Origin: CAZAEL01 sp964484135
Lineage (GTDB): Bacteria; Elusimicrobiota; Elusimicrobia; FEN-1173
NCBI GenBank assembly: GCA_964484135.1
Contig: CAZAEL010000002.1
Coordinates: forward strand, 35,416-99,415
DNA: 64,000 nucleotides
Direction of reading: 5' to 3'
The translations under genes were made by a program, and so were the position numbers. The notes beneath the pieces are model-generated. The model worked only from the letters and a program-made list of their open reading frames with translations. It had not been told where the DNA came from and searched no databases. Of the stretch, positions 7,493 through 16,577 are shown piece by piece (positions within the stretch are counted from its first letter, which is position 1; every line of letters starts with the position of its first letter).

Positions 7493-9936
7493 CATCTCCC
7501 TCCTCGACCTTGACGCGGGCGGCCCTGCCGGAGTTCCTCCGTCTCGGCGAAAAAGACCTCCTGGCCTTGAGCCGCGAGCGGGGGTTGTCCCTGTCCGGGG
7601 AGGAGATGTCCGCCATCCAGGCCCATTTCCGCAAGGCGGGCCGGCCGCCCACGGAGGCGGAGCTGGAAACCCTGGCCCAGACCTGGTCCGAGCACTGCAA
7701 CCACAAGACCTTCCGCGCCGCGATCGAGCACACGGAAAAGGACGAGCTGGGCCTGGAGCGGCGGCGTTCCTATAAAAATTTGCTCAAGGACACCATCATG
7801 CGCGTCACGGAGGAGCTCCGGCGGCCTTGGTGTTTGTCCGTGTTCAAAGACAACGCGGGCATCGTGTCCTTCAACGGCCGGGACGCGGTGGCCTTCAAGG
7901 TGGAAACCCACAACCATCCTTCGGCCCTGGAGCCGTACGGCGGCTCGGGCACGGGCCTGGGCGGCGTGATCCGGGACGTTCTGGGCGCGGGACTGGGCGC
8001 CCGGCCCATCGCCAACACCGACGTTTTCTGCTTCGCCCCGCTGGAGGAAAACGGAAAAAAGCCGGGGGACTCCGAGGCCCTGCCCCCGCGCCGCGTCTTC
8101 CACGGCGTGGTGTCCGGCGTGCGGGACTACGGCAACCGCATGGGCATCCCCACCGTGAACGGGGCCGTGTACTTCGACGAGGATTTCCGCCACAACCCCC
8201 TGGTCTTCTGCGGCACCCTGGGCCTCATGCCTGCGTCCGCGGTGCACAAGGAGGTCCGGCCCGGAGACCGCATCGTCATGGCCGGCGGCCGGGTGGGCCG
8301 GGACGGCATCCACGGCGCGACCTTTTCCTCCGACAGCCTCAGTTCCGGCATCCCTTCCAGCGTGGTGCAGATCGGCAACCCCATCGTGCAGAAGAAGATG
8401 ATGGACGTGCTCCTGCGGGCCCGCGACCTGGGTCTGTACCGCGCGGTCACGGACTGCGGCGCGGGCGGCCTGTCCTCGGCCGTGGGCGAGATGGGCGCGG
8501 AGACCGGCGCGGACGTGCGCCTGGAGCGCGTGCCCCTGAAATACGCGGGCCTGGCGCCCTGGGAGATCTGGCTGTCCGAGTCCCAGGAGCGCATGGTCCT
8601 GGCCGTTCCGCCGGAAAAACTGGCCGATCTGCGGGCGCTCTTCGCCGAGGAGGACGTGGAGGCCGCGGACATCGGCGCCTTCACGGACAACGGCCTGCTG
8701 AAGGTGTCCCACGACGGCGACGTCCTGGTGGAGATGTCCATGGATTTCCTGCACGACGGCGTCCCCAAACGGAATTTGAAGTCCTTCTGGTCGCCGCCCG
8801 ACGCGCCGGCGGATTTCATCCCGCCGGCGGGACGCGGGTCGCGCAAATCGTCCCCGGACCTTCACCGGGGCCTGCTGGACGTGTTGGGCCAGCCCACCGT
8901 GGCCAGCAAGGAATGGATCGTGCGCCAGTACGACCATGAGGTGCAAGGCCGCACCGTGCTCAAGCCCCTGGTGGGGCCTCTGTCCCGCGGGCCCGGCGAC
9001 GGCGCCGCGCTCCGCCTGGGCCCCCATTCTTACGAAGGCGTGGCCGTGGCCTGCGGACTGAACCCCCATTACAGCCGGTGGGACCCATACTGGATGGCGG
9101 CGTCGGCCCTGGACGAGGCCGTGCGCAACTTGGTGGCCATGGGGGCCCGGCTGGACCGGATTTCCCTCCTGGACAATTTCTGCGGCGGCGATCCCCAGGA
9201 CCCCCGGGCGCTGGGGGAGCTGGTGCGCGCGGCCCAGGCCTGTTACGACATGGCCCGGGCCTACGGCACGCCCTTCGTGTCCGGCAAGGACAGCCTGCAC
9301 AACCAGTTCGTGGACCGCGCCACGGGACAAAAGCGCGCCATCCCCACCACCCTGCTCATTTCCGCCATGGCCTGGGTGGAGGACGTGCGGAAACTGATCA
9401 CCATGGATCTGAAACGCTCCGGCAACTGGGTGTACGTCCTGGGTCTGACGCGGGACGAGATGGGCGGCTCCCAGTGGGGCCGCGTCCTGGGCCTGCGCGC
9501 GGGGCGGGTTCCGCGGGTGAACCCCCAGGAGACCCAGCCCCTGTACGAAAAACTGGCGGAGGCGACGGAGCGCGGCTTGGTGGCCGCCTGCCACGATTGC
9601 TCCGAAGGCGGGTTGGGCGCGGCCCTGGCGGAGATGGCGCTGGCCGGCGGCCTGGGGCTTTACGCGGACCTGCGGCGCGTCCCCGTGCCCGCCGACCTGA
9701 AGAACGAGGGCCGCACGGACAAGGCGCTTTTCTCCGAATCCAACGGACGTTTCGTGGCGGAGGTGCCGTCCAAGTCCCGCCGGGCCTTTGCCGTGCTTAT
9801 GGAGGGGGTCCCCCTGGCCTGCCTGGGGCAGGTGCGGGAAGGGCCGCGGGTCCAGATGGTGGGGCTGGACGGAAAGGTCCTGTCCTGGTCCCTGGCCGAG
9901 ATCGAGAAGGCCTGGGCCGGCGGGGTGAAGCCGTGA
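7489..9936 (+). CDS. purL: Phosphoribosylformylglycinamidine synthase subunit PurL (small type)
   Basis: 815 residues. With PurS and PurQ it converts FGAR to FGAM using ATP and ammonia from PurQ. Motifs include the early TWSEHCNHKTF (catalytic histidine), FKVETHNHPSALEPYGG, TDCGAGGLSSAVGEMG and, in the second half, ACHDCSEGGLGAALAEM. The length is slightly above the usual 720-750 but well below the single-chain PurL of about 1300. GTG 7489 was chosen because it overlaps the purS stop (GTGA) and gives the expected N-terminus. The 3' end overlaps the purQ GTG start. Confidence 0.97.
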   Translation: MTSPSSTLTRAALPEFLRLGEKDLLALSRERGLSLSGEEMSAIQAHFRKAGRPPTEAELETLAQTWSEHCNHKTFRAAIEHTEKDELGLERRRSYKNLLKDTIMRVTEELRRPWCLSVFKDNAGIVSFNGRDAVAFKVETHNHPSALEPYGGSGTGLGGVIRDVLGAGLGARPIANTDVFCFAPLEENGKKPGDSEALPPRRVFHGVVSGVRDYGNRMGIPTVNGAVYFDEDFRHNPLVFCGTLGLMPASAVHKEVRPGDRIVMAGGRVGRDGIHGATFSSDSLSSGIPSSVVQIGNPIVQKKMMDVLLRARDLGLYRAVTDCGAGGLSSAVGEMGAETGADVRLERVPLKYAGLAPWEIWLSESQERMVLAVPPEKLADLRALFAEEDVEAADIGAFTDNGLLKVSHDGDVLVEMSMDFLHDGVPKRNLKSFWSPPDAPADFIPPAGRGSRKSSPDLHRGLLDVLGQPTVASKEWIVRQYDHEVQGRTVLKPLVGPLSRGPGDGAALRLGPHSYEGVAVACGLNPHYSRWDPYWMAASALDEAVRNLVAMGARLDRISLLDNFCGGDPQDPRALGELVRAAQACYDMARAYGTPFVSGKDSLHNQFVDRATGQKRAIPTTLLISAMAWVEDVRKLITMDLKRSGNWVYVLGLTRDEMGGSQWGRVLGLRAGRVPRVNPQETQPLYEKLAEATERGLVAACHDCSEGGLGAALAEMALAGGLGLYADLRRVPVPADLKNEGRTDKALFSESNGRFVAEVPSKSRRAFAVLMEGVPLACLGQVREGPRVQMVGLDGKVLSWSLAEIEKAWAGGVKP

Positions 9937-10724
9937 CCGTCAAGGCCCTGGTCCTGCGGTGCGCCGGCACCAACTGCGACGAGGAAACGGTCTGGGCTTT
10001 GAAGGAGGCCGGCGCGGAGCCGGAGCGCGTCCACGTGAACCTGTTCATGGGGGGGCGAAAGGACCTGGGGGACTACGACCTGCTGGTCATCCCCGGCGGG
10101 TTCTCCTACGGCGACGACATCGCCTCCGGCAAGGTCCTGGCCAACCAGCTCTTGTACCGGTTGCGGGAGCCCCTGGAAAAATTCGTGCTGGCGCGGAAAC
10201 CCGTCATCGGCATCTGCAACGGTTTTCAAGTCCTGGTCAAATGCGGCCTCCTGCCGGGGCTGGGGGGGTGGGACCCCCGGCTCAGCGTGACCCTCACGGA
10301 CAACGACTCCGGCAAGTTCGAGTGCCGGTGGACCTTCCTCAAGGTGGCCAACCGGCGCTGCCTCTTCACCCGCGGCATGCCCGAAGTGTTCCCTCTGCCC
10401 GTGGCCCACGGGGAGGGCAAGTTCGTGCCGGAGTCGGATAAGCTTTATCAGAAACTGCTCAAGAACGGCCAGGTGGTGTTCCGTTACGTGGACCCCAAGG
10501 GCCGGTCCGGCGGGTATCCCTGGAACCCCAACGGCTCCTACCGGGACGTGGCCGGCCTCTGCAACGAGGCCGGGAACGTGCTGGGCCTCATGCCCCATCC
10601 GGAGCGGTACGCCTTCACCCACCAGCACTCCCATTGGACGCGGCTGAAGCCCCTGCCGGAGCAGGGCGTGGGCCTGCAGATTTTCAAGAACGCGGCGCGG
10701 TACGCCGCCCAGGTGAGGAACTGA
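9933..10724 (+). CDS. purQ: Phosphoribosylformylglycinamidine synthase glutaminase subunit PurQ
   Basis: 263 residues, a class I glutamine amidotransferase that supplies ammonia to PurL. The oxyanion region is PGGFSYGDD, the nucleophile cysteine is in GICNGFQVL, and the histidine/glutamate pair is in MPHPERY near the C-terminus. GTG 9933 overlaps the purL stop. The gene ends in TGATG, shared with the purF start. Identification is secure. Confidence 0.97.
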   Translation: MTVKALVLRCAGTNCDEETVWALKEAGAEPERVHVNLFMGGRKDLGDYDLLVIPGGFSYGDDIASGKVLANQLLYRLREPLEKFVLARKPVIGICNGFQVLVKCGLLPGLGGWDPRLSVTLTDNDSGKFECRWTFLKVANRRCLFTRGMPEVFPLPVAHGEGKFVPESDKLYQKLLKNGQVVFRYVDPKGRSGGYPWNPNGSYRDVAGLCNEAGNVLGLMPHPERYAFTHQHSHWTRLKPLPEQGVGLQIFKNAARYAAQVRN

Positions 10725-12178
10725 TGACCCAAGGTCTTGCCGAATCTCCCGTGACGATCTCCGGCCCCCGGGGCCTGTACCTCCAGAACAAGCCGCCGTC
10801 GGATTCCCTGCGCGAGGACTGCGGGGTGTTCGGCATCTACAACCACGCGGAAGCGGCCCGGATGGCCTATTTGGGGCTTCACCAGCTCCAGCACCGGGGC
10901 CAGGAGTCCGCGGGGATCGTGACCACCGACGGAAGGCGTTTCTATTCCCACGTCAGCATGGGCCTGGTGGCGGACGTGTTCCGGCGGCGGACCCTGGACA
11001 ACCTCAAGGGCCGCACGGCCATCGGCCACGTGCGGTACGGCACGGCCGGCGTGTCGTCCCTGGCCAACGCCCAGCCCCTGGTGGTCACGGCCGCCCGGGG
11101 GCCCCTGGCCCTGGCGCACAACGGCAACCTCACCAACGCCCACCTGCTCCGCCGCCAGCTGGAAAGGCAGGGCTCCATCTTCCAGACGTCCGCGGACAGC
11201 GAGGTGGTCCTGCACCTCATCGCCAAGTCCGCGGCGCGGGACATGGTGTCCGCCTTCCAGGACGCCTTCAGCCAGGTGTACGGCGCCTATTCCATCCTTT
11301 TGCTCACGCCGGAGACGATGTACGCGGTGCGGGACCCTTGGGGCGTGCGGCCCCTGCACATCGGCAAGCTCAACGGGTCCTACGTGGTGGCCTCGGAGAC
11401 CTGCGCTTTCGACATCGTGGGGGCGAAGCTGGTGCGGGAGGTGAAACCGGGGGAGATCGCGGCCATCGATGGACGCGGCGTCCGCACCGTGGCCAACCTG
11501 GGCTCCTCCCCCAAGAAGGCCCACTGCGTGTTCGAGTTCGTGTACTTTTCCCGGCCCGACAGCCAGATCTTCGGCCAGAGCGTGTACCAGGTGCGCCGGG
11601 CCCTGGGAAAACAGCTGGCGCGGGAGTCGCCGGCCAGGGCGGACATGGTGGTCGCGGTGCCGGACTCCGCCACCTGCGCGGCCGTGGGGTTTTCCGAGCA
11701 GTCCGGCATCCCCCTGGAGGTGGGGCTCATCCGCAGCCACTACGTGGGCCGCACCTTCATCGAACCCAGGCAGTCCATCCGGGACTTCGGCGCCCGCATG
11801 AAGCTGAGCGTGGTGCCCGAGGCGGTGCGGGGGAAACGGATCGTGCTCGTGGACGATTCCATCGTGCGCGGCACCACCAGCCGCAAGCTGGTGCGCATGA
11901 TCCGCCGGGCCGGCGCCCGGGAGATCCACATGCGCATCTCCTCCCCGCCCATCCTGGGCCCCTGCTTCTACGGCATCGACACGCCGGAGCGCAAGGAGCT
12001 CATCGGCGCCCGGCTTTCGGTGGACAAGATCCGCGATTATCTGAAGGCCGACAGCCTCAAGTATTTAAGTCTGGAAGGCATGCTCAAGGCCGCGGGCAAG
12101 GACCCGGCGGACTTCTGTACCGCCTGCTTCACGGACAAATACCCCATCCCCGTCCGCTTCAACGGCGGCGCGAAATGA
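10724..12178 (+). CDS. purF: Amidophosphoribosyltransferase
   Basis: 484 residues. It makes phosphoribosylamine from PRPP and glutamine, the first committed purine step. The catalytic cysteine is in EDCGVFGIYNH after a propeptide of about 32 residues that is expected to be cleaved. The PRPP loop is VLVDDSIVRGTTSRKLV. Cysteines in AHCVFEF, GPCFYGI and FCTACF match the [4Fe-4S]-type PurF of the Bacillus kind, which is oxygen-sensitive. ATG 10724 shares TGATG with the purQ stop. A palindromic element separates it from purD. Confidence 0.97.
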   Translation: MTQGLAESPVTISGPRGLYLQNKPPSDSLREDCGVFGIYNHAEAARMAYLGLHQLQHRGQESAGIVTTDGRRFYSHVSMGLVADVFRRRTLDNLKGRTAIGHVRYGTAGVSSLANAQPLVVTAARGPLALAHNGNLTNAHLLRRQLERQGSIFQTSADSEVVLHLIAKSAARDMVSAFQDAFSQVYGAYSILLLTPETMYAVRDPWGVRPLHIGKLNGSYVVASETCAFDIVGAKLVREVKPGEIAAIDGRGVRTVANLGSSPKKAHCVFEFVYFSRPDSQIFGQSVYQVRRALGKQLARESPARADMVVAVPDSATCAAVGFSEQSGIPLEVGLIRSHYVGRTFIEPRQSIRDFGARMKLSVVPEAVRGKRIVLVDDSIVRGTTSRKLVRMIRRAGAREIHMRISSPPILGPCFYGIDTPERKELIGARLSVDKIRDYLKADSLKYLSLEGMLKAAGKDPADFCTACFTDKYPIPVRFNGGAK

Positions 12179-12240
12179 TCCCACCACCTGCCTCGGAACC
12201 ACTGGTTCCGCCTTTGGCGGAAAGGCAGGTGGTGGGATGA
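12175..12240. repeat. ATGA-bounded palindromic element, copy 1 (purF-purD)
   Basis: Perfect 15-bp arms ATCCCACCACCTGCC (12178-12192) and GGCAGGTGGTGGGAT (12224-12238) enclose two smaller hairpins, GGAACC-ACT-GGTTCC and CCGCC-TTT-GGCGG. The element starts in ATGA at the purF stop and ends in ATGA at the purD start, as if it split an ancestral ATGA overlap and duplicated it. Related copies lie at 14199 and 22257. Confidence 0.85.
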
Positions 12241-13541
12241 ACGTCCTGGTCATTGGTTCCGGAGGCCGCGAGCACGCCCTGACCTGGGCGCTGAAAAGGA
12301 GCCCGTCGGTGAAGGGCCTCTGGTGCGCGCCGGGCAACCCGGGCATGGCGTCCCTGGCCCAATGCGTTCCCTTGGACCCGGCGCGGCACGAGGACGTGCT
12401 GGCCTTCGCCCGGGAGAAAGAAATCGGCCTGGCCGTGATCGGGCCGGAGGCGCCCCTGGTGGACGGCCTGTCGGACGCGCTGCGGCGGGCCGGCGTCCGC
12501 GTGTTCGGCCCGGACCGGGCCGCGGCGCGGCTGGAGGGCAGCAAGATCTTCGCCAAGAAGTTCATGAAAACGCACCGCATCCCCACCGCGGACTTCGCCG
12601 GCTTTTCGCGGGCCGGGGAGGCCGCGGACTTCGTGAAGTCCGCACGCTGGCCGTCCTCCTGGCGGGTGGTGAAGGCGGACGGGTTGGCCGCGGGCAAGGG
12701 CGTCATGGTCTGCCCGGACCGGGACGCGGTCCTGGAGGCGCTGGACGCGGTCCTGGGGAAAAAGGCCTTCGGCTCGGCGGGCAACGAGGCCGTGCTGGAG
12801 GAAACCCTGGAGGGGGAGGAGCTGAGCGTCATGGCGCTCTGCGACGGCCGGACCCTCCTGCCGCTCGTCCCGTCCCAGGACCACAAGCGGGTCTTCGACG
12901 ACGACAAGGGGCCCAACACCGGCGGCATGGGCGCGTACGCGCCGGTCCCCCAGGTGTCCGGCGCCCTCTGGGAACGGATCGAACGGGAGGTTTTTTCACC
13001 CTTCCTCCAGGGGCTGGCCGCGGAGAAGCTGGACTATGCCGGCGTCATCTATTTCGGCCTCATGCTGACGCGGGAAGGCCCCAAGGTCCTGGAGTTCAAC
13101 GTGCGGTTCGGCGACCCCGAGACCCAGGTGGTGGTGCCGCTCATCGAGAACGATTGGGCGGAGCTGATGGCCGCCGCGGCGGAGAAACGCCTGGACCGCG
13201 TTTCCCTGAAAAAAAGCCGGGGCGCGGCCCTCTGCGTGGTCCTGGCCTCCGGCGGGTACCCGGGGGCCTTTGAAAAAGGCAAGGCCATCGAAGGCCTGGA
13301 GTCCCTGGCCGGACAAAAGGACGTCCTGGTGTTCCACGCCGGGACCGCTCGCCCGGACCCCGCTGGCCCGGTCCGGACCGCGGGCGGTCGGGTGCTGGCC
13401 GTCACCGCTTTGGCGGCGGACCTGGAGGCGGCCCGCCGCCGGGTCTATGAGGCGGTGGGGAACATCCGTTTCGAAGGGGCCCATCACCGCCGGGACATCG
13501 GCGCCCGGGCCCTTGGACGCGCCGGCACCGCGGCCCGCTGA
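12237..13541 (+). CDS. purD: Phosphoribosylamine-glycine ligase (GARS)
   Basis: 434 residues. It joins phosphoribosylamine and glycine with ATP, purine step 2. N-terminal MNVLVIGSGGREHAL is the family start. The ATP-grasp core shows VVKADGLAAGKGV, DHKRVFDDDKGPNTGGMGA and EFNVRFGDPETQ. The ATG at 12237 directly follows the right arm of the palindrome, so the arm probably influences ribosome access. The gene is followed by a 100-base gap holding the pyrR leader. Identification is secure. Confidence 0.97.
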   Translation: MNVLVIGSGGREHALTWALKRSPSVKGLWCAPGNPGMASLAQCVPLDPARHEDVLAFAREKEIGLAVIGPEAPLVDGLSDALRRAGVRVFGPDRAAARLEGSKIFAKKFMKTHRIPTADFAGFSRAGEAADFVKSARWPSSWRVVKADGLAAGKGVMVCPDRDAVLEALDAVLGKKAFGSAGNEAVLEETLEGEELSVMALCDGRTLLPLVPSQDHKRVFDDDKGPNTGGMGAYAPVPQVSGALWERIEREVFSPFLQGLAAEKLDYAGVIYFGLMLTREGPKVLEFNVRFGDPETQVVVPLIENDWAELMAAAAEKRLDRVSLKKSRGAALCVVLASGGYPGAFEKGKAIEGLESLAGQKDVLVFHAGTARPDPAGPVRTAGGRVLAVTALAADLEAARRRVYEAVGNIRFEGAHHRRDIGARALGRAGTAAR

Positions 13542-13587
13542 CCGTTTTTTTCCCGCCCAAGCCGTTCCGTTCCCGCTCCAAATTTGG

Positions 13588-13641
13588 TTTAATAGGGAGA
13601 CTCCTCAACCTTAACTGAGAGGTTCTGAAAGAAAAACCTCC
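13588..13641 (+). promoter_or_regulatory. Candidate promoter and PyrR-binding leader for the pyr genes
   Basis: A -10-like TTTAAT (13588-13593) precedes a short leader containing a small hairpin, AACCT-N8-AGGTT, with GAGAGG on the 3' side and TTAAC in the loop. This resembles the PyrR-binding loop (TTTAA...GAGAGG...GAAAGG) seen in Firmicute and mycobacterial pyr leaders. No terminator follows, so control would be on translation of pyrR. The match is partial. Confidence 0.4.
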
Positions 13642-14202
13642 GTGACCCCTCCCAAGAAGAAGATCCTCACCCAAACGCAGGTCCGTTCCGCCATTGAAAA
13701 GCTGTCCAAGGGAATTTTCAAGAGGGCGACCGAGCCCAAGGACCAATGGGTGTTGGTGGGCATCCAGCGCCGCGGCGTGCCCCTGGCCAAGCGCCTGGGG
13801 GAGCTCCTGCGGGACCTGGGCGCGCCCGCCCTGCCCGTGGGCACCATGGACATCACCTTCTACCGGGACGACGTGGACGAAGTCTCCGTCCAGCCCGTGG
13901 TCCACGACACCGACATTTCCTTCGACCTGACCGACAAGGTGGTGTTCCTGGTGGACGACGTCCTGTACACCGGGCGCACCATCCGCTGCGCCCTGGACTC
14001 CCTCATGGATTTCGGCCGGCCCAAAAAGGTGTACCTGGTGGTGCTGGTGGACCGGGGCCACCGGGAGCTGCCCATCCAGGCGGACTTCGCGGGCGAGACC
14101 GTCACCACCCGCGCCCAGGAGCGCGTGGAGGTGCACTTGGAGGAGGTGGACGGCGAGGACGCGGTGTGGGTCGCGTCGGCCCGCAAGGAGGCGGTGGGAT
14201 GA
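13642..14202 (+). CDS. pyrR: PyrR: pyrimidine operon regulator / uracil phosphoribosyltransferase
   Basis: 186 residues. A type I phosphoribosyltransferase fold with the PRPP loop VDDVLYTGRTIRCALD near residue 100 and VGIQRRGVPLAKRL in the N-terminal part, both typical of PyrR. The protein binds pyr mRNA in a UMP-dependent way in known bacteria and can also convert uracil and PRPP to UMP. GTG 13642 is the only start that gives the normal N-terminus. It is the first pyr gene, next to a candidate PyrR-binding leader, which fits autoregulation. A palindrome sits at its stop before pyrB. Confidence 0.93.
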   Translation: MTPPKKKILTQTQVRSAIEKLSKGIFKRATEPKDQWVLVGIQRRGVPLAKRLGELLRDLGAPALPVGTMDITFYRDDVDEVSVQPVVHDTDISFDLTDKVVFLVDDVLYTGRTIRCALDSLMDFGRPKKVYLVVLVDRGHRELPIQADFAGETVTTRAQERVEVHLEEVDGEDAVWVASARKEAVG

Positions 14203-14264
14203 TCCCATCACCTGCTTCGGAACCGCTGGTTCCGCCTTCGGCGGAAAAACAGGTGATGAGATGA
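14199..14264. repeat. ATGA-bounded palindromic element, copy 2 (pyrR-pyrB)
   Basis: Arms ATCCCATCACCTG (14202-14214) and CAGGTGATGAGAT with one mismatch, around the same inner hairpin core as copy 1 (GGAACC-GCT-GGTTCC). Begins at the pyrR stop ATGA (14199-14202) and ends at the pyrB start ATGA (14261-14264). Relative to copy 1 the arms changed in a paired manner (CCACC/GGTGG against CATCACC/GGTGATG), which suggests selection on the stem. Confidence 0.82.
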
Positions 14265-15250
14265 AGGACCTGCTGGGCCTGGAATCCCTGTCCCGCCGCC
14301 AGATCGAGACCATCCTCGACATGGCGCGGCCCATGAAGTCCCTGTTCACCCGCTCCATCAAAAAGGTCCCGGCCCTGCGCGGCAAGACCGTGGCCCTGGT
14401 TTTCTTCGAGGCCTCCACCCGCACCCGCAGCTCCTTCGAACTGGCGGCCAAGCGCCTCTCCGCCGACACCCTCAACATCGCCATGGCCACCAGCTCCGTC
14501 ACCAAGGGCGAGTCCCTGATTGACACCGTCAAGACCCTGGAAGCCATGAAGGTGGATTTCCTGGTCCTGCGGCATTCCGCCTCCGGCTCCGCGGACCTGG
14601 TGGCCAAGGCCGTGAAAGCCCGGGTCATCAACGCCGGGGACGGCACCCACGAGCACCCCACGCAGGGCCTCCTCGACATGTTCACCATCCTGGAAAAGAA
14701 AAAACGGATCGAAGGACTGCACGTGGTGATCCTGGGGGACATCCTCCACTCTCGGGTGGCGCGTTCCAACCTCTGGGGCCTCACGAAATTGGGCGCCCGC
14801 GTCACCCTTTGCGGCCCGGCCACCCTCATCCCGCCGGGCCTGCGGGAAACGTTCGGGTCCAACGTGCGCGTGTCCTACCGCCTGGAGGAGGCGCTGGAGG
14901 GGGCGGACATCATCAACGTGCTCCGGCTCCAGCGGGAGCGGCAGGAGGGCCACTTCTTCCCGAGCCTGCGGGAATACACGGAGTTCTACGGCCTCAACGC
15001 CGACCGCCTGCGCCTGGCCAAGCCGGATTGCCTGGTCCTGCACCCCGGCCCCATGAACCGGGGGATCGAGATTTCCTCCGAAGTGGCGGACGGCCCCCGC
15101 TCCATGATCCTGGAGCAGGTCACCAACGGCATCGCGGTCCGCATGGCGGTGCTGTACCTCTTCTCCGGCCCCGCCGGGTTCGCGGCGGAAAGGCCGGACG
15201 CCAAGCGGGGCCGCCGGGCCGCGGAAGCCTCTTTGAAGGAGTTGTCGTGA
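14261..15250 (+). CDS. pyrB: Aspartate carbamoyltransferase catalytic subunit
   Basis: 329 residues. It makes carbamoyl-aspartate from carbamoyl phosphate and aspartate. Signature motifs are FFEASTRTRSSFELAAKRL (carbamoyl-phosphate binding), THEHPTQGLLDMFT and HPGPMNRGIEI. No regulatory pyrI is present, so control likely goes through PyrR. ATG 14261 follows the palindrome directly, and the stop overlaps the GTG of pyrC (GTGA). Identification is secure. Confidence 0.97.
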   Translation: MKDLLGLESLSRRQIETILDMARPMKSLFTRSIKKVPALRGKTVALVFFEASTRTRSSFELAAKRLSADTLNIAMATSSVTKGESLIDTVKTLEAMKVDFLVLRHSASGSADLVAKAVKARVINAGDGTHEHPTQGLLDMFTILEKKKRIEGLHVVILGDILHSRVARSNLWGLTKLGARVTLCGPATLIPPGLRETFGSNVRVSYRLEEALEGADIINVLRLQRERQEGHFFPSLREYTEFYGLNADRLRLAKPDCLVLHPGPMNRGIEISSEVADGPRSMILEQVTNGIAVRMAVLYLFSGPAGFAAERPDAKRGRRAAEASLKELS

Positions 15251-16575
15251 GCCTCCCCTCCAAAAAAACCGAGACCAAGAAGGCGGACGTGCTCCTCATC
15301 CGGGGCGGCCGCGTGGTGGACCCGGCCAACAACCGGGACGGGGAGATGGACGTCCTGGTGGAGGGGGAAAAGATCGCGCGCGTCGGACGCGGCGTGAACG
15401 CGCCCGCCGGGGCCCTGGTGCTGGAGGCCAAGGGGCTCATCGTGGCGCCGGGCCTGGTGGACATGCACGTGCATTTGCGGGAGCCGGGCCACGAAGACGC
15501 GGAGACCATCGAGTCCGGCACGCGGGCCGCGGCCGCGGGCGGCGTCACCAGCGTGGCGGCCATGCCCAACACCGACCCGCCCATGGACAACGTGTCCGGC
15601 ATCCGATTCGTGCTGCGCCGGGCCGCGGAGCAGGGCAGCGTCCGGGTCTGGCCCATCGGCACCGTCACCCGCGGCCGGGCCGGGGAATCCCTGTCCGAGA
15701 TCGGCGCCATGGCCCGGGCGGGCTGCGTGGCCATCACGGACGACGGCGCCTGCGTCTCCAGCAGCCGGCTCCTCCGCCTGGCCCTGGAATACGCCAAGGT
15801 GTTCGACCTGCCCGTGATCGAGCACGCGGAGGACAAGTCCCTCATGGCCGACGGGGTCATGAACGAAAGCCCCCTGGCCACCCGGCTGGGGTACAAGGGC
15901 ATCCCTCGGCAGGCGGAGTCCATCGCCGTGGCGCGGGACATCGCCCTGGCGGAGCTCACCGGCGCCCGGCTCCACCTGGCCCACGTGTCCACGCGGGAAT
16001 CCGTGGCCCTGGTGCGGGAGGCCAAGAAGCGCGGGACCCGGGTCACGGCCGAGGTCACGCCGCACCATTTCACCCTGACGGAGGACGCGGTGACCCAGTA
16101 CGGCGCCAACGCCAAGATGAACCCGCCGCTCCGCACCGCGGAGGACCGGGAGGCCCTCCTGGCGGGGTTGGCGGACGGGACCATCGACGTCATCGCCACG
16201 GACCACGCGCCGCACACCCGCGCGGCCAAGGAACAGGAATTTTCCGCCGCGCCCTTCGGCGTCATCGGCCTGGAGACCCTGCTTCCGCTCGCCATCACCC
16301 AGCTGATCGAGAAGGGGTTGCTTTCCTGGCCGGAGGCGGTCAAACGCCTGTCCCTCCACCCGGCCAGAATCCTGGGGCTCCCCGTGGGGCACCTCAGCGA
16401 AGGCGCGCCCGCGGACGTGGTGCTCATCGATCCCCGCGAGGAACGGAAGCTCACCTCTTTCAGCAGCAAGAGCCAAAACTCCCCGTTCCTGGGTTGGACC
16501 CTCCGCGGGTTTCCGCAGGCGGTCCTGGTGGGCGGCAAGGTGGTCCTCCGGCGGGACGTCCTCAGGACGGTGTAA
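15247..16575 (+). CDS. pyrC: Dihydroorotase, class I
   Basis: 442 residues, an amidohydrolase that closes carbamoyl-aspartate to dihydroorotate. The metal-binding HxH is in VDMHVHLREPG (about 75-85), with further histidines in VIEHAED and LAHVSTRE, and the aspartate in IATDHAPHT. This is the class I (long, Bacillus-type) enzyme. GTG 15247 overlaps the pyrB stop. About 15 extra lysine-rich residues precede the conserved LLIRGGRVVDP. Confidence 0.96.
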   Translation: MSLPSKKTETKKADVLLIRGGRVVDPANNRDGEMDVLVEGEKIARVGRGVNAPAGALVLEAKGLIVAPGLVDMHVHLREPGHEDAETIESGTRAAAAGGVTSVAAMPNTDPPMDNVSGIRFVLRRAAEQGSVRVWPIGTVTRGRAGESLSEIGAMARAGCVAITDDGACVSSSRLLRLALEYAKVFDLPVIEHAEDKSLMADGVMNESPLATRLGYKGIPRQAESIAVARDIALAELTGARLHLAHVSTRESVALVREAKKRGTRVTAEVTPHHFTLTEDAVTQYGANAKMNPPLRTAEDREALLAGLADGTIDVIATDHAPHTRAAKEQEFSAAPFGVIGLETLLPLAITQLIEKGLLSWPEAVKRLSLHPARILGLPVGHLSEGAPADVVLIDPREERKLTSFSSKSQNSPFLGWTLRGFPQAVLVGGKVVLRRDVLRTV

Positions 16576-16577
16576 CC

